Shown here one piece after another: positions 20,243 to 29,481 of a stretch of DNA of 44,698 bases. The notes under the pieces are model-generated. The model made no database searches. It was not told the DNA's origin and saw nothing but the letters and a program-made list of their open reading frames with translations. Position 1 is the first letter of the stretch. The number at the start of each line of letters is the position of its first letter. The stretch is from contig CASEYC010000003.1 in NCBI GenBank assembly GCA_949292025.1, positions 1-44,698 on the forward strand, read 5' to 3'. Made by a program: the position numbers and the translations under genes. This stretch comes from an uncultured Bacteroides sp. (GTDB taxonomy: Bacteria > Bacteroidota > Bacteroidia > Bacteroidales > Bacteroidaceae).

Positions 20243-21013
20243 ATGAAACTGAATCTGAAGAACCCGCTCGTCTTTTTCGACTTGGAAACCACGGGTACCA
20301 ACATCAACGCCGACCGCATCGTGGAAATCTGTTACCTGAAGGTCTACCCCAACGGCAACGAAGAGGCGAAAACCATGCGCATCAATCCCGGTATGCACAT
20401 CCCCGAAGAAGCATCGGCCGTACATGGCATCTACGATGAAGACGTCAAGGATTGCCCCACCTTCAAGGAAGTGGCGCGCAACATCGCCCGCGACATCGAG
20501 GGATGCGACCTTGCCGGATTCAACTCCAACCGCTTCGACATACCCGTGTTGGCGGAAGAGTTTCTCCGCGCAGGCGTCGATGTTGACCTCGGCCGTCACA
20601 AGTTCATTGACGTGCAGGTCATCTTCCACAAGATGGAGCAACGCACCCTCTCGGCCGCCTACAAGTTCTATTGCGGCAAAAACCTGGAAGACGCACACAC
20701 CGCCGAAGCCGACACACGCGCCACCTACGAAGTCTTGATGGCTCAACTCGACCGCTATCCCGACCTGAAGAATGATGTCGCTTTCCTCTCCGAATACTCC
20801 AGCTTCAACCGCAACGTGGATTTTGCTGGGCGCATGGTGTACAACGACGCCGGCGTGGAAGTCTTCAACTTCGGGAAATACAAGGGCACTCCCGTGGCCG
20901 AAGTGCTGAAAAAGGACCCCGGCTACTACAGCTGGATACTGAACAGCGACTTCACCTTGAACACCAAAGCAATGCTTACCAAAATTCGCCTCCGCGAACT
21001 GACTCAACGATAA
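20243..21013 (+). CDS. DEDDh-type 3'-5' exonuclease
   Basis: Starting at the ATG at 20243 (256 residues) the first motif is FFDLETTGTN with Asp13 and Glu15. The second is AGFNSNRFDIPVL. The third is HTAEADTRATYE with the His-x4-Asp of the DEDDh family (Exo I/Exo II/Exo III). The C-terminal ~65 residues contain FGKYKG and DPGYYSWIL, an extension common in Bacteroidetes DnaQ-like proteins. An alternative ATG at 20216 would overlap the dnaN stop by 8 bases; the inner start gives a normal N-terminus. Lying between dnaN and coaBC, it could be a proofreading-type or repair exonuclease. Confidence 0.88.
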   Translation: MKLNLKNPLVFFDLETTGTNINADRIVEICYLKVYPNGNEEAKTMRINPGMHIPEEASAVHGIYDEDVKDCPTFKEVARNIARDIEGCDLAGFNSNRFDIPVLAEEFLRAGVDVDLGRHKFIDVQVIFHKMEQRTLSAAYKFYCGKNLEDAHTAEADTRATYEVLMAQLDRYPDLKNDVAFLSEYSSFNRNVDFAGRMVYNDAGVEVFNFGKYKGTPVAEVLKKDPGYYSWILNSDFTLNTKAMLTKIRLRELTQR

Positions 21014-21020
21014 GAGAACC

Positions 21021-22244
21021 ATGGCTAACGCATTGAAAGGAAAGAAATTCGTATTGGGCATCACCGGAAGCATCGCCGCCTACAAGGCATGCCTCCTCAT
21101 CCGCGGCTTGGTGAAGCGTGGCGCTGAGGTGCAGGTGGTCATCACGCCTGCCGGCAAGGAGTTCATCACCCCCATCACTCTCTCCGCCCTGACCAGCAAG
21201 CCGGTCATCAGCGACTTCTTCGCCCAGCGCGACGGCACGTGGCACAGCCATGTGGATTTGGGCCTTTGGGCAGACGCCATGCTCATTGCCCCCGCCACGG
21301 CGTCCACCATTGGCAAGATGGCGCATGGCATCGCAGACAACATGCTCGTCACCACCTATCTCTCAATGAAGGCACCCGTGTTCATCGCGCCTGCCATGGA
21401 CTTGGACATGTATGCCCACCCTTCCACGCAAGCCAACTTGGACACGCTCCGCTCGTATGGCAACCACATCATCGAACCCGCCACGGGCGAACTGGCCAGC
21501 CACCTGACCGGCAAAGGGCGCATGGAAGAGCCGGAGAACATCATCCTCCAACTCGAAACCTACTTCGCTGGCACAGAGGGAGACCTCACGGGGAAGACCA
21601 TCCTCATCACGGCAGGCCCTACGTATGAGAAAATCGACCCCGTACGCTTCATCGGCAACTATTCCTCGGGGAAGATGGGTCTTTCTCTCGCGGAAGAGTG
21701 CGCTTCGCGAGGTGCTGATGTTATCTTGATCAGTGGCCCCATGCAACGGCAACCCCGCTTCCCCATGTACAGGCATATCCGCGTGGAGTCAGCCTCGGAT
21801 ATGTATGAAGCTGCCATCGCCGCTTTCCCCGAAGCCGATGCCGCCATCCTGACCGCCGCCGTGGCCGACTACACCCCCGCGCACACAGCAACCGAAAAGA
21901 TTAAACGCGAACGGACAGGCGAAATGCTCCTCCCCCTGAAACCTACGCAAGACATTGCCGCCAAGCTGGGGGAAATGAAACGGCAATCCGCCACCCGGAA
22001 AATACTGGTAGGCTTTGCTCTCGAAACCACCCACGAAGTGGAAAACGCCGAGGACAAACTGGCGCGGAAGAACCTGGACTTCATCGTGCTGAACTCGCTG
22101 AACGATGCCGGCGCAGGCTTCCAGCACGATACGAACAAAATCAGTCTCATCGACCGCGAAAGCAAAGAGGATTTCCCCCTCAAGCCGAAATCGGAAGTCG
22201 CCACGGACATCGTAAACCGCCTGGCCAAACTTTTACAATCCTAA
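21021..22244 (+). CDS. coaBC: Bifunctional phosphopantothenoylcysteine decarboxylase / phosphopantothenate-cysteine ligase
   Basis: The 407-residue fusion has an FMN-dependent CoaC half (about 1-185) with GITGSIAAYKA and the catalytic His77 in HSHVDL. Its CoaB half (about 190-407) has ITAGPTYEKIDPVRFI and NYSSGKMG, ILTAAVADYTP, and KIKRERTGEM near the dimer loop. It makes phosphopantothenoylcysteine and decarboxylates it in CoA synthesis. Two positions differ from the E. coli enzyme as I recall it: PAMDLDMY where PxMN is usual, and LASHLTGKGRM where an ACG Cys is usual. These may be lineage-specific substitutions. It starts 7 bases after the exonuclease stop. Confidence 0.95.
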   Translation: MANALKGKKFVLGITGSIAAYKACLLIRGLVKRGAEVQVVITPAGKEFITPITLSALTSKPVISDFFAQRDGTWHSHVDLGLWADAMLIAPATASTIGKMAHGIADNMLVTTYLSMKAPVFIAPAMDLDMYAHPSTQANLDTLRSYGNHIIEPATGELASHLTGKGRMEEPENIILQLETYFAGTEGDLTGKTILITAGPTYEKIDPVRFIGNYSSGKMGLSLAEECASRGADVILISGPMQRQPRFPMYRHIRVESASDMYEAAIAAFPEADAAILTAAVADYTPAHTATEKIKRERTGEMLLPLKPTQDIAAKLGEMKRQSATRKILVGFALETTHEVENAEDKLARKNLDFIVLNSLNDAGAGFQHDTNKISLIDRESKEDFPLKPKSEVATDIVNRLAKLLQS

Positions 22245-22262
22245 AAAACAGAACTTGCCATC

Positions 22263-23924
22263 ATGTTGCGTTCGCTTTACATACAAAACTATGCGTTGAT
22301 AGAAAAGCTGGACATCGGCTTCGAGCCGGGCTTTTCTGTCATCACGGGTGAGACAGGAGCCGGTAAATCCATCATCTTGGGCGCCATCGGTCTCCTGCTC
22401 GGACAACGCGCCGACGTGAAATCCATCCGCACCGGCACCACCAAATGCGTCATCGAAGCCCGCTTCGATATCTCCCGCTACAACCTGCGCCCTTTCTTCG
22501 AGGAAAACGAGCTGGAGTACGAAGACGAGTGCATCCTGCGCCGCGAACTCTACGCCTCCGGTAAAAGCCGCGCTTTCATCAACGACTCTCCCGCCCCGCT
22601 GGCGCAGATGAAAGAGTTGGGCGAGCAACTGATTGACGTACATTCGCAACACCAGAACCTGCTACTCAACACAGAGGGCTTCCAACTCAACGTATTAGAC
22701 CTCCTGGCACATGATGATGCCATCCTCGCCGCCTACCAATCCGCCTACAAGGCATGGAAGCAAGCACAAGGCGACCTGGACAAACTGATAGAGAAAATCG
22801 CCCGCGACAAATCCGACGAAGACTACATCCGCTTCCAGTGGCAACAACTGGATGAAGCGCGCCTCGCGACGGGCGAACAAGAGGCACTGGAGCAGGAAAC
22901 AGAAATGCTGAGCCACGCCGAAGACATCAAGGCGGGCCTTTACCAAGCCGACCAACTCTTCAACAACGACGAGCATGGCTTGCTATCCGGCTTGAAAACG
23001 TGTTGCAACACCCTGCAAACTCTACAAGCCGTCTATCCCGCCGCAGAAGAACTGGCCAACCGCCTGGAAAGCTCGTACATCGAACTGAAAGACATTGCCG
23101 ACGAGATTTCCGACCGCGAAGAGCGTGTGGAGTTCAACCCCGCCCGCCTGGCGGAAGCCAATGAACGCCTCAACCTCATCTACTCCCTGCAGCAAAAGCA
23201 CCACGTGGATACAGTGGACGAACTAATGGCCTTGCACGATGACTATGCCACACGCCTGGCTTCCATCTCCTCCTCCGACGAAGAACTGGAGACGCTCCGG
23301 AAACAGTGCGAAGAACTACATGGCCAAGTCCTCCGCCAAGCCTCCGTCCTTACCCAAGCCCGCCAGGAAGCGGCACGCGAAGTGGAGCGGCAAATGGCAC
23401 AACGCCTGATCCCCCTGGGGATGCCCAACGTGCGCTTCGCGGTAGAAATGGGCGAGCGGAAAGAACCCGGTCCTCACGGCTCGGACACGGTCAGCTTCCT
23501 CTTCTCGGCCAACAAAAACGGGACACTGCAAAACATATCGTCCGTGGCATCGGGCGGTGAAATCGCGCGCGTCATGCTCTCGGTGAAAGCCATGATTGCA
23601 GGAGCCGTCAAGCTGCCCACCATCGTGTTCGATGAGATTGACACCGGCGTATCGGGCGAAATCGCCTCGCGTATGGCTGACATCATGCAGGAAATGGCCG
23701 ACAACCAACGGCAGGTCATCAGCATCACCCACCTGCCGCAGATAGCCTCCAGGGGACGTGCGCACTATAAAGTCTATAAAAAAGACAACGAGACGGAAAC
23801 AAACAGCCACATCTGCCGCCTGACCGAGGAGGAGCGGGTGGAAGAAATCGCCCACATGCTGAGCGGTGCCACCCTGACCGAAGCCGCCCTGAACAATGCA
23901 CGCACCCTGCTGGCTCAAAATTAA
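22263..23924 (+). CDS. recN: DNA repair protein RecN (SMC-like ATPase)
   Basis: The 553-residue protein has the full RecN layout: N-terminal ATPase lobe with Walker A GETGAGKS (29-36); VHSQHQNLLL; a central coiled-coil region rich in Glu, Gln, Ala and Leu (about 160-370); and the C-terminal lobe with the ABC signature SSVASGGEIARVML and Walker B TIVFDEIDTGVSGE. It acts in double-strand break repair with RecA. It starts 18 bases after coaBC and 24 bases precede the next gene. Confidence 0.96.
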   Translation: MLRSLYIQNYALIEKLDIGFEPGFSVITGETGAGKSIILGAIGLLLGQRADVKSIRTGTTKCVIEARFDISRYNLRPFFEENELEYEDECILRRELYASGKSRAFINDSPAPLAQMKELGEQLIDVHSQHQNLLLNTEGFQLNVLDLLAHDDAILAAYQSAYKAWKQAQGDLDKLIEKIARDKSDEDYIRFQWQQLDEARLATGEQEALEQETEMLSHAEDIKAGLYQADQLFNNDEHGLLSGLKTCCNTLQTLQAVYPAAEELANRLESSYIELKDIADEISDREERVEFNPARLAEANERLNLIYSLQQKHHVDTVDELMALHDDYATRLASISSSDEELETLRKQCEELHGQVLRQASVLTQARQEAAREVERQMAQRLIPLGMPNVRFAVEMGERKEPGPHGSDTVSFLFSANKNGTLQNISSVASGGEIARVMLSVKAMIAGAVKLPTIVFDEIDTGVSGEIASRMADIMQEMADNQRQVISITHLPQIASRGRAHYKVYKKDNETETNSHICRLTEEERVEEIAHMLSGATLTEAALNNARTLLAQN

Positions 23925-23948
23925 CCAAACGAAAGAAATTGTATATAT

Positions 23949-24701
23949 ATGACAGAGAAAAATGAAATGATATTCGGCTTGCGCGCTGTGCTCGAAGCGC
24001 TGGAAGCCGGCAAGGAAATAGACAAGATCCTGGTGAAGAAAGACCTGCAAGGCGACTTGGCCAAGGAATTGTTCGCTGCTTTGAAAGGCACGGACATCCC
24101 CGTGCAGCGGGTGCCCATCGAACGCCTGAACCGCATCACGCGCAAGAATCACCAAGGGGTCATTGCCTACATATCAGCCATCACGTACCAAAAAGCGGAA
24201 GACCTCGTGCCGCTCATCTACGAAGCCGGCAAGAATCCTTTCTTCCTGATGCTGGACGGCATCACAGACGTGCGCAACTTCGGGGCCATTGCCCGCACGT
24301 GCGAATGTGCCGCCGTGGACGCCATCATCATCCCCGCCACACACAGCGTGTCCGTCAATGCTGATGCCATCAAGACCTCGGCAGGTGCCTTGCACAAGAT
24401 TCCCGTGTGCCGCGAACGCAACCTGACCGACACCCTGCGCTACCTGAAAGAAAGCGGCTTCCGCCTCATCGCCGCCACCGAAAAAGGGGATTACGACTAT
24501 ACCAAAGCCGACTACAAAGGTCCCGTGTGCATCATCATGGGTGCTGAAGACAAAGGCGTTTCCTACGACAACCTCGCTTTGTGCGACGAATGGGTACGCA
24601 TCCCCATGCTGGGCACCATCGAATCACTCAACGTGTCCGTGGCAGCCGGCATCCTGATTTATGAAGCCATCAAACAACGAATGACCGAACAAGAAGCATA
24701 A
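23949..24701 (+). CDS. rlmB: 23S rRNA (guanosine-2'-O-)-methyltransferase RlmB-type (SpoU/TrmH)
   Basis: The 250-residue protein has an N-terminal substrate-binding domain (IFGLRAVLEALEAG...RITRKNHQGVIA) and a SPOUT knot domain with motif 1 NFGAIARTCE, motif 2 IIMGAEDKGVS and motif 3 IPMLGTIESLNVSVAAGI. The Asn, Glu and Ser of these motifs are intact. RlmB methylates G2251 in 23S rRNA in E. coli; a close paralogue acting on another RNA cannot be excluded. Its TAA shares one base with the ATG of the next gene, so the two are coupled. Confidence 0.9.
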   Translation: MTEKNEMIFGLRAVLEALEAGKEIDKILVKKDLQGDLAKELFAALKGTDIPVQRVPIERLNRITRKNHQGVIAYISAITYQKAEDLVPLIYEAGKNPFFLMLDGITDVRNFGAIARTCECAAVDAIIIPATHSVSVNADAIKTSAGALHKIPVCRERNLTDTLRYLKESGFRLIAATEKGDYDYTKADYKGPVCIIMGAEDKGVSYDNLALCDEWVRIPMLGTIESLNVSVAAGILIYEAIKQRMTEQEA

Positions 24702-26401
24702 TGAAAAGAAAGATTATTTTAACTCTGTCCCTCTGCCTGCTGGCACAGTGGGGCATGGCGCAAGCCCCCAAATGGGTGGAAAAAGCCAAGCAAGCCGTCT
24801 TCTCAATAGCCACGTATGATCAGCACGACCAATTGCTGAAGACAGGCAACGGATTCTTCGTTTCCGAGGACGGCATTGCTCTCTCCGACTATTCGCTCTT
24901 CAAAGGGGCGAAGCGTGCTGTCATCATCAACAGCAAGGGCGAACAAATGCCCGTGCTCCACATCATGGGAGCTGACGATATGTATGACGTAGTGAAATTC
25001 AAGGTAGATATCCGGAAAAAAGTCGATGCCTTGCCCTTGGCCAACACCCAACCGGCCACAGGCGCGGAAGTCTACCTGTTGCCTTACTCCACCCAGAAAA
25101 GCCGCTCCTGCACGACAGGCCATGTGAAGGCTGTGGACAAAGTGGAAGGAAACTATGCCTACTATACCTTGGAAATGCAGTTGAAAGACAAGATGCTCAG
25201 CTGCCCCGTGACCAATGCCGAGGGCGAGGTCTTCGGATTGGCACAGAAATCATCCGGACAAGACACCACGACCATTTGCTACGCCGTGGACACCCGTTAC
25301 GCGATGGCGCAGAAAATATCCGCCCTCTCCTACAACGACATGACCCTGACGGACATCGGCATCAAGAAAGCCCTGCCCGACACGGAAGAGCAAGCCTTGG
25401 TATTCCTCTTCATGGCCTCCACTCAACTGTCTCCGGAGAAATATGCCGGCGTGTTGGATGACTTCATCGCCCAATACCCCAACAGCGCCGACGGCTATAT
25501 GCGCCGCGCCACCCACCGGATTGCCACCTCGCAAGACGAAAACGCCATGGTCCAAACTGTCGCCGACATGGACAAAGCCTTGGACGTATCCGCGCAGAAA
25601 GACAATACCCGCTTCGACCGCGCCAAGCTGATATACAACTATATGTTGTCCAATCCACAGACACCTTACAGCGATTGGAGCATGGACAAAGCCCTGGAGG
25701 AAATCCGCGAAGCCATCCGGCTCAATCCGCTGCCCGTCTATACACAACTGGAAGGCGACATTCTTTTTGCCAAACAAGATTATCCCGCCGCATGGGCTTC
25801 CTACGAGAAGGTGAACCAGTCAGATCTGGCTTCACCTGCCTCTTTCTTCAGCGCCGCGCAGACCAAAGAAATGATGAAGGCCCCCACTACGGAAATCCTT
25901 GCGCTGATGGACAGTTGCGTGTCCCGATGCCCGCAACCCTACACGGAAATGGCCGCTCCCTACCTGTTGGCACGTGCCCAAGTCTTGCTCACTGCCAACC
26001 AAGCACGGAAGGCGATGCTGGATTATGATGCCTATTTCAATGCCGTGAACGGCAATGTCAACGCCGCTTTCTATTACTATCGCGAACAAGCCGCCGTCCA
26101 GGCTCGCCAATACCAACGCGCCTTGGACGACCTCGCCAAAGCCATCGAGCTGGCTCCCCAGGAATTGCTCTACCGCGCTGAATTGGCCGTGGTGAACATC
26201 CGCGTGGGGCGCAGCGAGGAAGCTATCCGCGTGCTGCAGGAAGCCTTGAAAATAGAACCGAAATACGCGGAAGCCTACCGTCTGATGGGACAAGCCTACC
26301 TCCAACTGAAAAAGAAAGACGAAGCCTGTGAGAGTTTTGCCAAGGCCAAGGAGTTGGGCGACCCCAACGTGGATGACCTTATCGAGAAGCATTGCAAATG
26401 A
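24701..26401 (+). CDS. Secreted trypsin-fold pseudoprotease with TPR repeats
   Basis: The 566-residue protein has a Sec signal (MKRKIILTLSLCLLAQWGMA). Residues about 28-205 look like an HtrA/trypsin_2 fold: GNGFFVSEDGIALSDYSLFKGA, ADDMYDVVKFKV, and LSCPVTNAEGEVFGLA. Aligned by eye with HtrA, the His is Tyr64, the Asp is kept at 96, and the GNSGGP serine position is Leu166 (Ser167 lies next to it), so it is probably not a protease. Residues about 220-566 are helical TPR repeats, clearest in the last 100 (e.g. ALDDLAKAIELAPQEL). A scaffold or chaperone role in the envelope is inference. It is coupled to rlmB by a one-base overlap. Confidence 0.8.
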   Translation: MKRKIILTLSLCLLAQWGMAQAPKWVEKAKQAVFSIATYDQHDQLLKTGNGFFVSEDGIALSDYSLFKGAKRAVIINSKGEQMPVLHIMGADDMYDVVKFKVDIRKKVDALPLANTQPATGAEVYLLPYSTQKSRSCTTGHVKAVDKVEGNYAYYTLEMQLKDKMLSCPVTNAEGEVFGLAQKSSGQDTTTICYAVDTRYAMAQKISALSYNDMTLTDIGIKKALPDTEEQALVFLFMASTQLSPEKYAGVLDDFIAQYPNSADGYMRRATHRIATSQDENAMVQTVADMDKALDVSAQKDNTRFDRAKLIYNYMLSNPQTPYSDWSMDKALEEIREAIRLNPLPVYTQLEGDILFAKQDYPAAWASYEKVNQSDLASPASFFSAAQTKEMMKAPTTEILALMDSCVSRCPQPYTEMAAPYLLARAQVLLTANQARKAMLDYDAYFNAVNGNVNAAFYYYREQAAVQARQYQRALDDLAKAIELAPQELLYRAELAVVNIRVGRSEEAIRVLQEALKIEPKYAEAYRLMGQAYLQLKKKDEACESFAKAKELGDPNVDDLIEKHCK

Positions 26402-26453
26402 CCGCAGAAACAATAACACCGGACAACTTACACTTTTAATCCATATAGAACGT

Positions 26454-26828
26454 ATGAAACAAGTTATCAACAGTACAAAAGCTCCCGGAGCCATCGGCCC
26501 CTACAGCCAGGCCATAGAAGCCGCAGGCATGGTATTCGTATCCGGACAGTTGCCCATTGACGCCGCCACCGGCCAAATGGCAGAAGGCGTTGAGGCGCAA
26601 GCCCGTCAATCGCTGGAGAACATCAAACACATCTTGGAAGCCGCCGGCCTCACGATGGCCAACATCGTCAAGACCACCGTCTTCCTGGCAGACATGGCCT
26701 ACTTCGGTGACATGAACAAGGTGTATGCCACCTACTTTGAAGGCGCCTGCCCCGCCCGCTCCGCCGTAGCCGTGAAGGCGTTGCCCAAGGATGCGTTAGT
26801 GGAGATTGAGTGCATCGCGGCCCGCTAA
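26454..26828 (+). CDS. ridA: RidA family enamine/imine deaminase
   Basis: The 124-residue protein matches RidA/YjgF throughout: STKAPGAIGPYSQAI, FVSGQLPID, VKTTVFLADM, and CPARSAVAVKALPKDALVEIE, which contains the Arg that binds the substrate carboxylate. It hydrolyses reactive enamines such as 2-aminoacrylate formed by PLP enzymes. The start at 26454 was chosen because the upstream in-frame extension reads back into the previous gene's end and lacks family similarity. Its last 33 bases overlap the end of folC on the other strand. Confidence 0.93.
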   Translation: MKQVINSTKAPGAIGPYSQAIEAAGMVFVSGQLPIDAATGQMAEGVEAQARQSLENIKHILEAAGLTMANIVKTTVFLADMAYFGDMNKVYATYFEGACPARSAVAVKALPKDALVEIECIAAR

Positions 26829-28049
26829 GAGGTCGGCCACGATAAAGGTACTGCCTCCCACGAAGATGAAGTCTTCGGGGAGGCTTTTTTCTTGCGCGGC
26901 ACGCACCGCCGAAGACACATCGGGATAAGCCTCTCCCATTAATCCCGCCTCACCAGCCAGACGGGCCAGCTGGCCTGCCGGCAAGGCGCGCTTCACACTG
27001 GCTTGCGTGAAATAATAGGCCGCTTCTCGGGGCAGCAAAGCCAATACACCTCGGATGTCCTTGTCGTTCACCATCCCTATGACAATGTGCAACTGGCGGC
27101 AAACTTGCTGGCGCAACTGCTCGGCGATGTATCGGATGCCACCCACGTTATGCCCGGTGTCACACACCAGCGTGGGATGCTCCTGTAACTTCTGCCAACG
27201 CCCCATCAAGCCGGTCAGTTCCGTCACACGGGCAAAGCCGCTGCGGATGTGTTCCTCACGGATTCGATAACCGGCTTCCTGCAACAGCGGCAGGGCTGCA
27301 AGCAGGGTGCGACGGTTCTTTGCCTGATACAAGCCTTTCAGTTCAAACTCCATGCCCGGATAATCCTTCACCTCTTCCTCTTCGGCAAAATGGATGGGAA
27401 CGCCCGTTTCCTCCGCCCGTTTCACAAAGACCGGGCGGGTTTCGGGGGTGGCCTCGCCGATTACTACAGGAATGCCCGGCTTGATGATACCCGCCTTCTC
27501 CCCCGCAATCTTCGCCAACGTGTCTCCCAAAAACTGCACGTGATCCAAGCTGATGTTTGTGATGATGCACAGGTCGGGACGGATGATGTTGGTGCAATCC
27601 AACCGTCCTCCCAAACCGACTTCCACCACCGCCACATCCACGCCCGCATCAGCAAAATAGCGGAAAGCCATCGCCGTGGTCAATTCGAAAAACGAAGGAT
27701 GAAGCGGCTCGAAGAATGCGCGTTCTTCCTCCACAAAACGGATGACATACTCCTCAGGCACAGGCTGGCCGTCCACCCGGATACGCTCACGGAAGTCCAA
27801 CAGATGGGGCGAGGTGTACAACCCCACGCGATACCCGGCTTCCTGCAATATGGCAGCCAGCGTATGCGAGCACGAACCTTTCCCGTTGGTTCCGGCTATG
27901 TGAATGGTGTGGTACGACCGATGCGGATGCCCCAAGTGCTCGTCCAAAGCCCATGTGTTTGCCAATCCTTCCTTATAAGCGCCCGCCCCTACTTGCTGAA
28001 ACATGGGGGCGCTGTTGTATAAGTAATCCAAAGTTGCTTGATAATCCAT
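26796..28049 (-). CDS. folC: Bifunctional folylpolyglutamate synthase / dihydrofolate synthase
   Basis: The 417-residue Mur-ligase-type enzyme has the P-loop HIAGTNGKGSCSHTLAA (50-66), TSPHLLDFRERI, EVGLGGRLDCTNII, and TNISLDHVQFLGDTLAKIAGEKAGIIK, followed by the C-terminal ligase domain (CDTGHNVGG). It adds glutamates to folates and possibly glutamate to dihydropteroate. The stop lies inside ridA on the opposite strand, with a 33-base tail-to-tail overlap and no terminator between. A perfect -7 box lies about 70 bases upstream. Confidence 0.95.
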   Translation of the reverse strand: MDYQATLDYLYNSAPMFQQVGAGAYKEGLANTWALDEHLGHPHRSYHTIHIAGTNGKGSCSHTLAAILQEAGYRVGLYTSPHLLDFRERIRVDGQPVPEEYVIRFVEEERAFFEPLHPSFFELTTAMAFRYFADAGVDVAVVEVGLGGRLDCTNIIRPDLCIITNISLDHVQFLGDTLAKIAGEKAGIIKPGIPVVIGEATPETRPVFVKRAEETGVPIHFAEEEEVKDYPGMEFELKGLYQAKNRRTLLAALPLLQEAGYRIREEHIRSGFARVTELTGLMGRWQKLQEHPTLVCDTGHNVGGIRYIAEQLRQQVCRQLHIVIGMVNDKDIRGVLALLPREAAYYFTQASVKRALPAGQLARLAGEAGLMGEAYPDVSSAVRAAQEKSLPEDFIFVGGSTFIVADLLAGRDALNLH

Positions 28050-28100
28050 CTTTTGAAATATTTAACGGGGACATCAATCCTTTTTGTCCCGGAAATTGTT

Positions 28101-28123
28101 TATCTTTAGAGACGGCAAATATA
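28101..28123. promoter_or_regulatory. Divergent promoter elements between folC and phoH-like gene
   Basis: On the minus strand TATATTTG (complement of 28116-28123) is a perfect -7 box for folC. On the plus strand TATCTTTA (28101-28108) is a near -7 box for the PhoH gene. Neither has TTTG at the ideal 20-base spacing. The PhoH -7 box lies downstream of the TTG/ATG-like codon at 28084, supporting the ATG at 28150. Confidence 0.5.
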
Positions 28124-28149
28124 GTACTAACTATTTAAATCTAACGTAT

Positions 28150-29475
28150 ATGGGAGCCAAGAAAAATTTTGTGATTGATACCAATGTTATCCTTCACGAC
28201 TACAAATGCCTGAAAAACTTTCAGGAAAACGACATTTACCTGCCTATCGTCGTCCTGGAAGAGCTGGACAAATTCAAGAAAGGCAATGAGCAAATCAACT
28301 TCAACGCCCGCGAGTTTGTCCGCGAACTGGACCTCATCACCGATGACGACCTCTTCACCAAAGGTGCCTCGTTGGGCGAAGGCTTGGGACGCCTATTTGT
28401 CATCACCGGCCAAATCGACGCCCCGCACGTCTACGAATCCTTCCCCGAACACATCCCCGACCACCGCATCCTAGCCGTGACCGACTGGCTGACCCGCAAG
28501 TATCCCGACATGAAGTCCATCCTCGTCACCAAGGATGTCAACCTGCGGATGAAAGCGCGCTCCATCGGCTTGCTGTGCGAGGATTACATCAACGACAAGG
28601 TGCTGAACGTGGACATCTTCGAGAAGTCCAACGAAGTCTTCGAAGGCGTAGACCCGGCTTTGATAGACCGCATATACTCATCGAGAGAAGGCATTGACCT
28701 CAACGAGTTCGATTTCAAAGAGGTCATCCACCCCAACGAATGCTTCATCCTGAAGAGCGACCGCAACAGCGTCCTCGCCCGCTATAATCCGTTCACCCGC
28801 GTGGTCAAGCGGGTAAACAAGACCCGGAACTATGGCATTGAGCCGCGCAATGCCGAACAAAGTTTCGCCTTTGAAATCCTGGACGACCCCAACATCAAAC
28901 TGGTGGCACTGACGGGAAAAGCCGGTACTGGAAAAACCCTCCTGGCCTTGGCTGCCGCCTTGGGGCAGATGAACGAATACAAGCAAATCCTGCTGGCCCG
29001 CCCCATCGTGGCCTTGTCCAACAAGGACATCGGCTTCCTGCCGGGCGATGCCCAGGAGAAAGTAGCCCCCTACATGCAACCCCTGTTCGACAACCTGAAC
29101 GTCATCAAACATCAGTTCTCGTCCACCTCAACAGAGCTGAAACGCTTGGACGACATGCAGAAGAGCGGCCAACTGGTCATCGAAGCCTTGGCCTTCATCC
29201 GCGGACGAAGCCTGAGCGAGACGTACTGCATCATCGACGAAGCGCAGAACCTGACCCCGCACGAGATAAAAACCATCATCACCCGTGCAGGCGAAGGCAC
29301 CAAGATGGTCTTCACAGGCGACATCCAGCAGATTGACCAGCCCTATTTGGACAACCAATCCAACGGCTTGGTCTACATGATTGACCGCATGAAAGACCAA
29401 AACCTCTTCGCCCACGTCAATCTGGTAAAAGGCGAACGTAGCGAACTAAGCGAATTGGCTAGCAACCTGATGTAA
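28150..29475 (+). CDS. PIN domain-PhoH family ATPase
   Basis: From the ATG at 28150 the protein has 441 residues. Its PIN ribonuclease-like domain (about 5-150) has FVIDTNVILHD (Asp10) and LVTKDVNLRMKA. The PhoH P-loop ATPase (about 230-441) has Walker A LTGKAGTGKTLLALAAAL, Walker B YCIIDEAQNL and the PhoH motif VFTGDIQQID. This PIN-PhoH fusion (PhoH2-like) has been shown in other bacteria to unwind and cleave RNA; here that is by analogy. The upstream in-frame extension reads through the promoter region and has no family match. It is followed by a bidirectional hairpin. Confidence 0.93.
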   Translation: MGAKKNFVIDTNVILHDYKCLKNFQENDIYLPIVVLEELDKFKKGNEQINFNAREFVRELDLITDDDLFTKGASLGEGLGRLFVITGQIDAPHVYESFPEHIPDHRILAVTDWLTRKYPDMKSILVTKDVNLRMKARSIGLLCEDYINDKVLNVDIFEKSNEVFEGVDPALIDRIYSSREGIDLNEFDFKEVIHPNECFILKSDRNSVLARYNPFTRVVKRVNKTRNYGIEPRNAEQSFAFEILDDPNIKLVALTGKAGTGKTLLALAAALGQMNEYKQILLARPIVALSNKDIGFLPGDAQEKVAPYMQPLFDNLNVIKHQFSSTSTELKRLDDMQKSGQLVIEALAFIRGRSLSETYCIIDEAQNLTPHEIKTIITRAGEGTKMVFTGDIQQIDQPYLDNQSNGLVYMIDRMKDQNLFAHVNLVKGERSELSELASNLM

Positions 29476-29481
29476 GAAAAC

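Noticed and set aside
26328-26453. N-terminal extension of ridA
   Set aside because: It reads within the end of the TPR gene in another frame; RidA proteins start at the chosen Met.
28084-28149. N-terminal extension of the PhoH-like protein
   Set aside because: It runs through the promoter region and has no PIN similarity.
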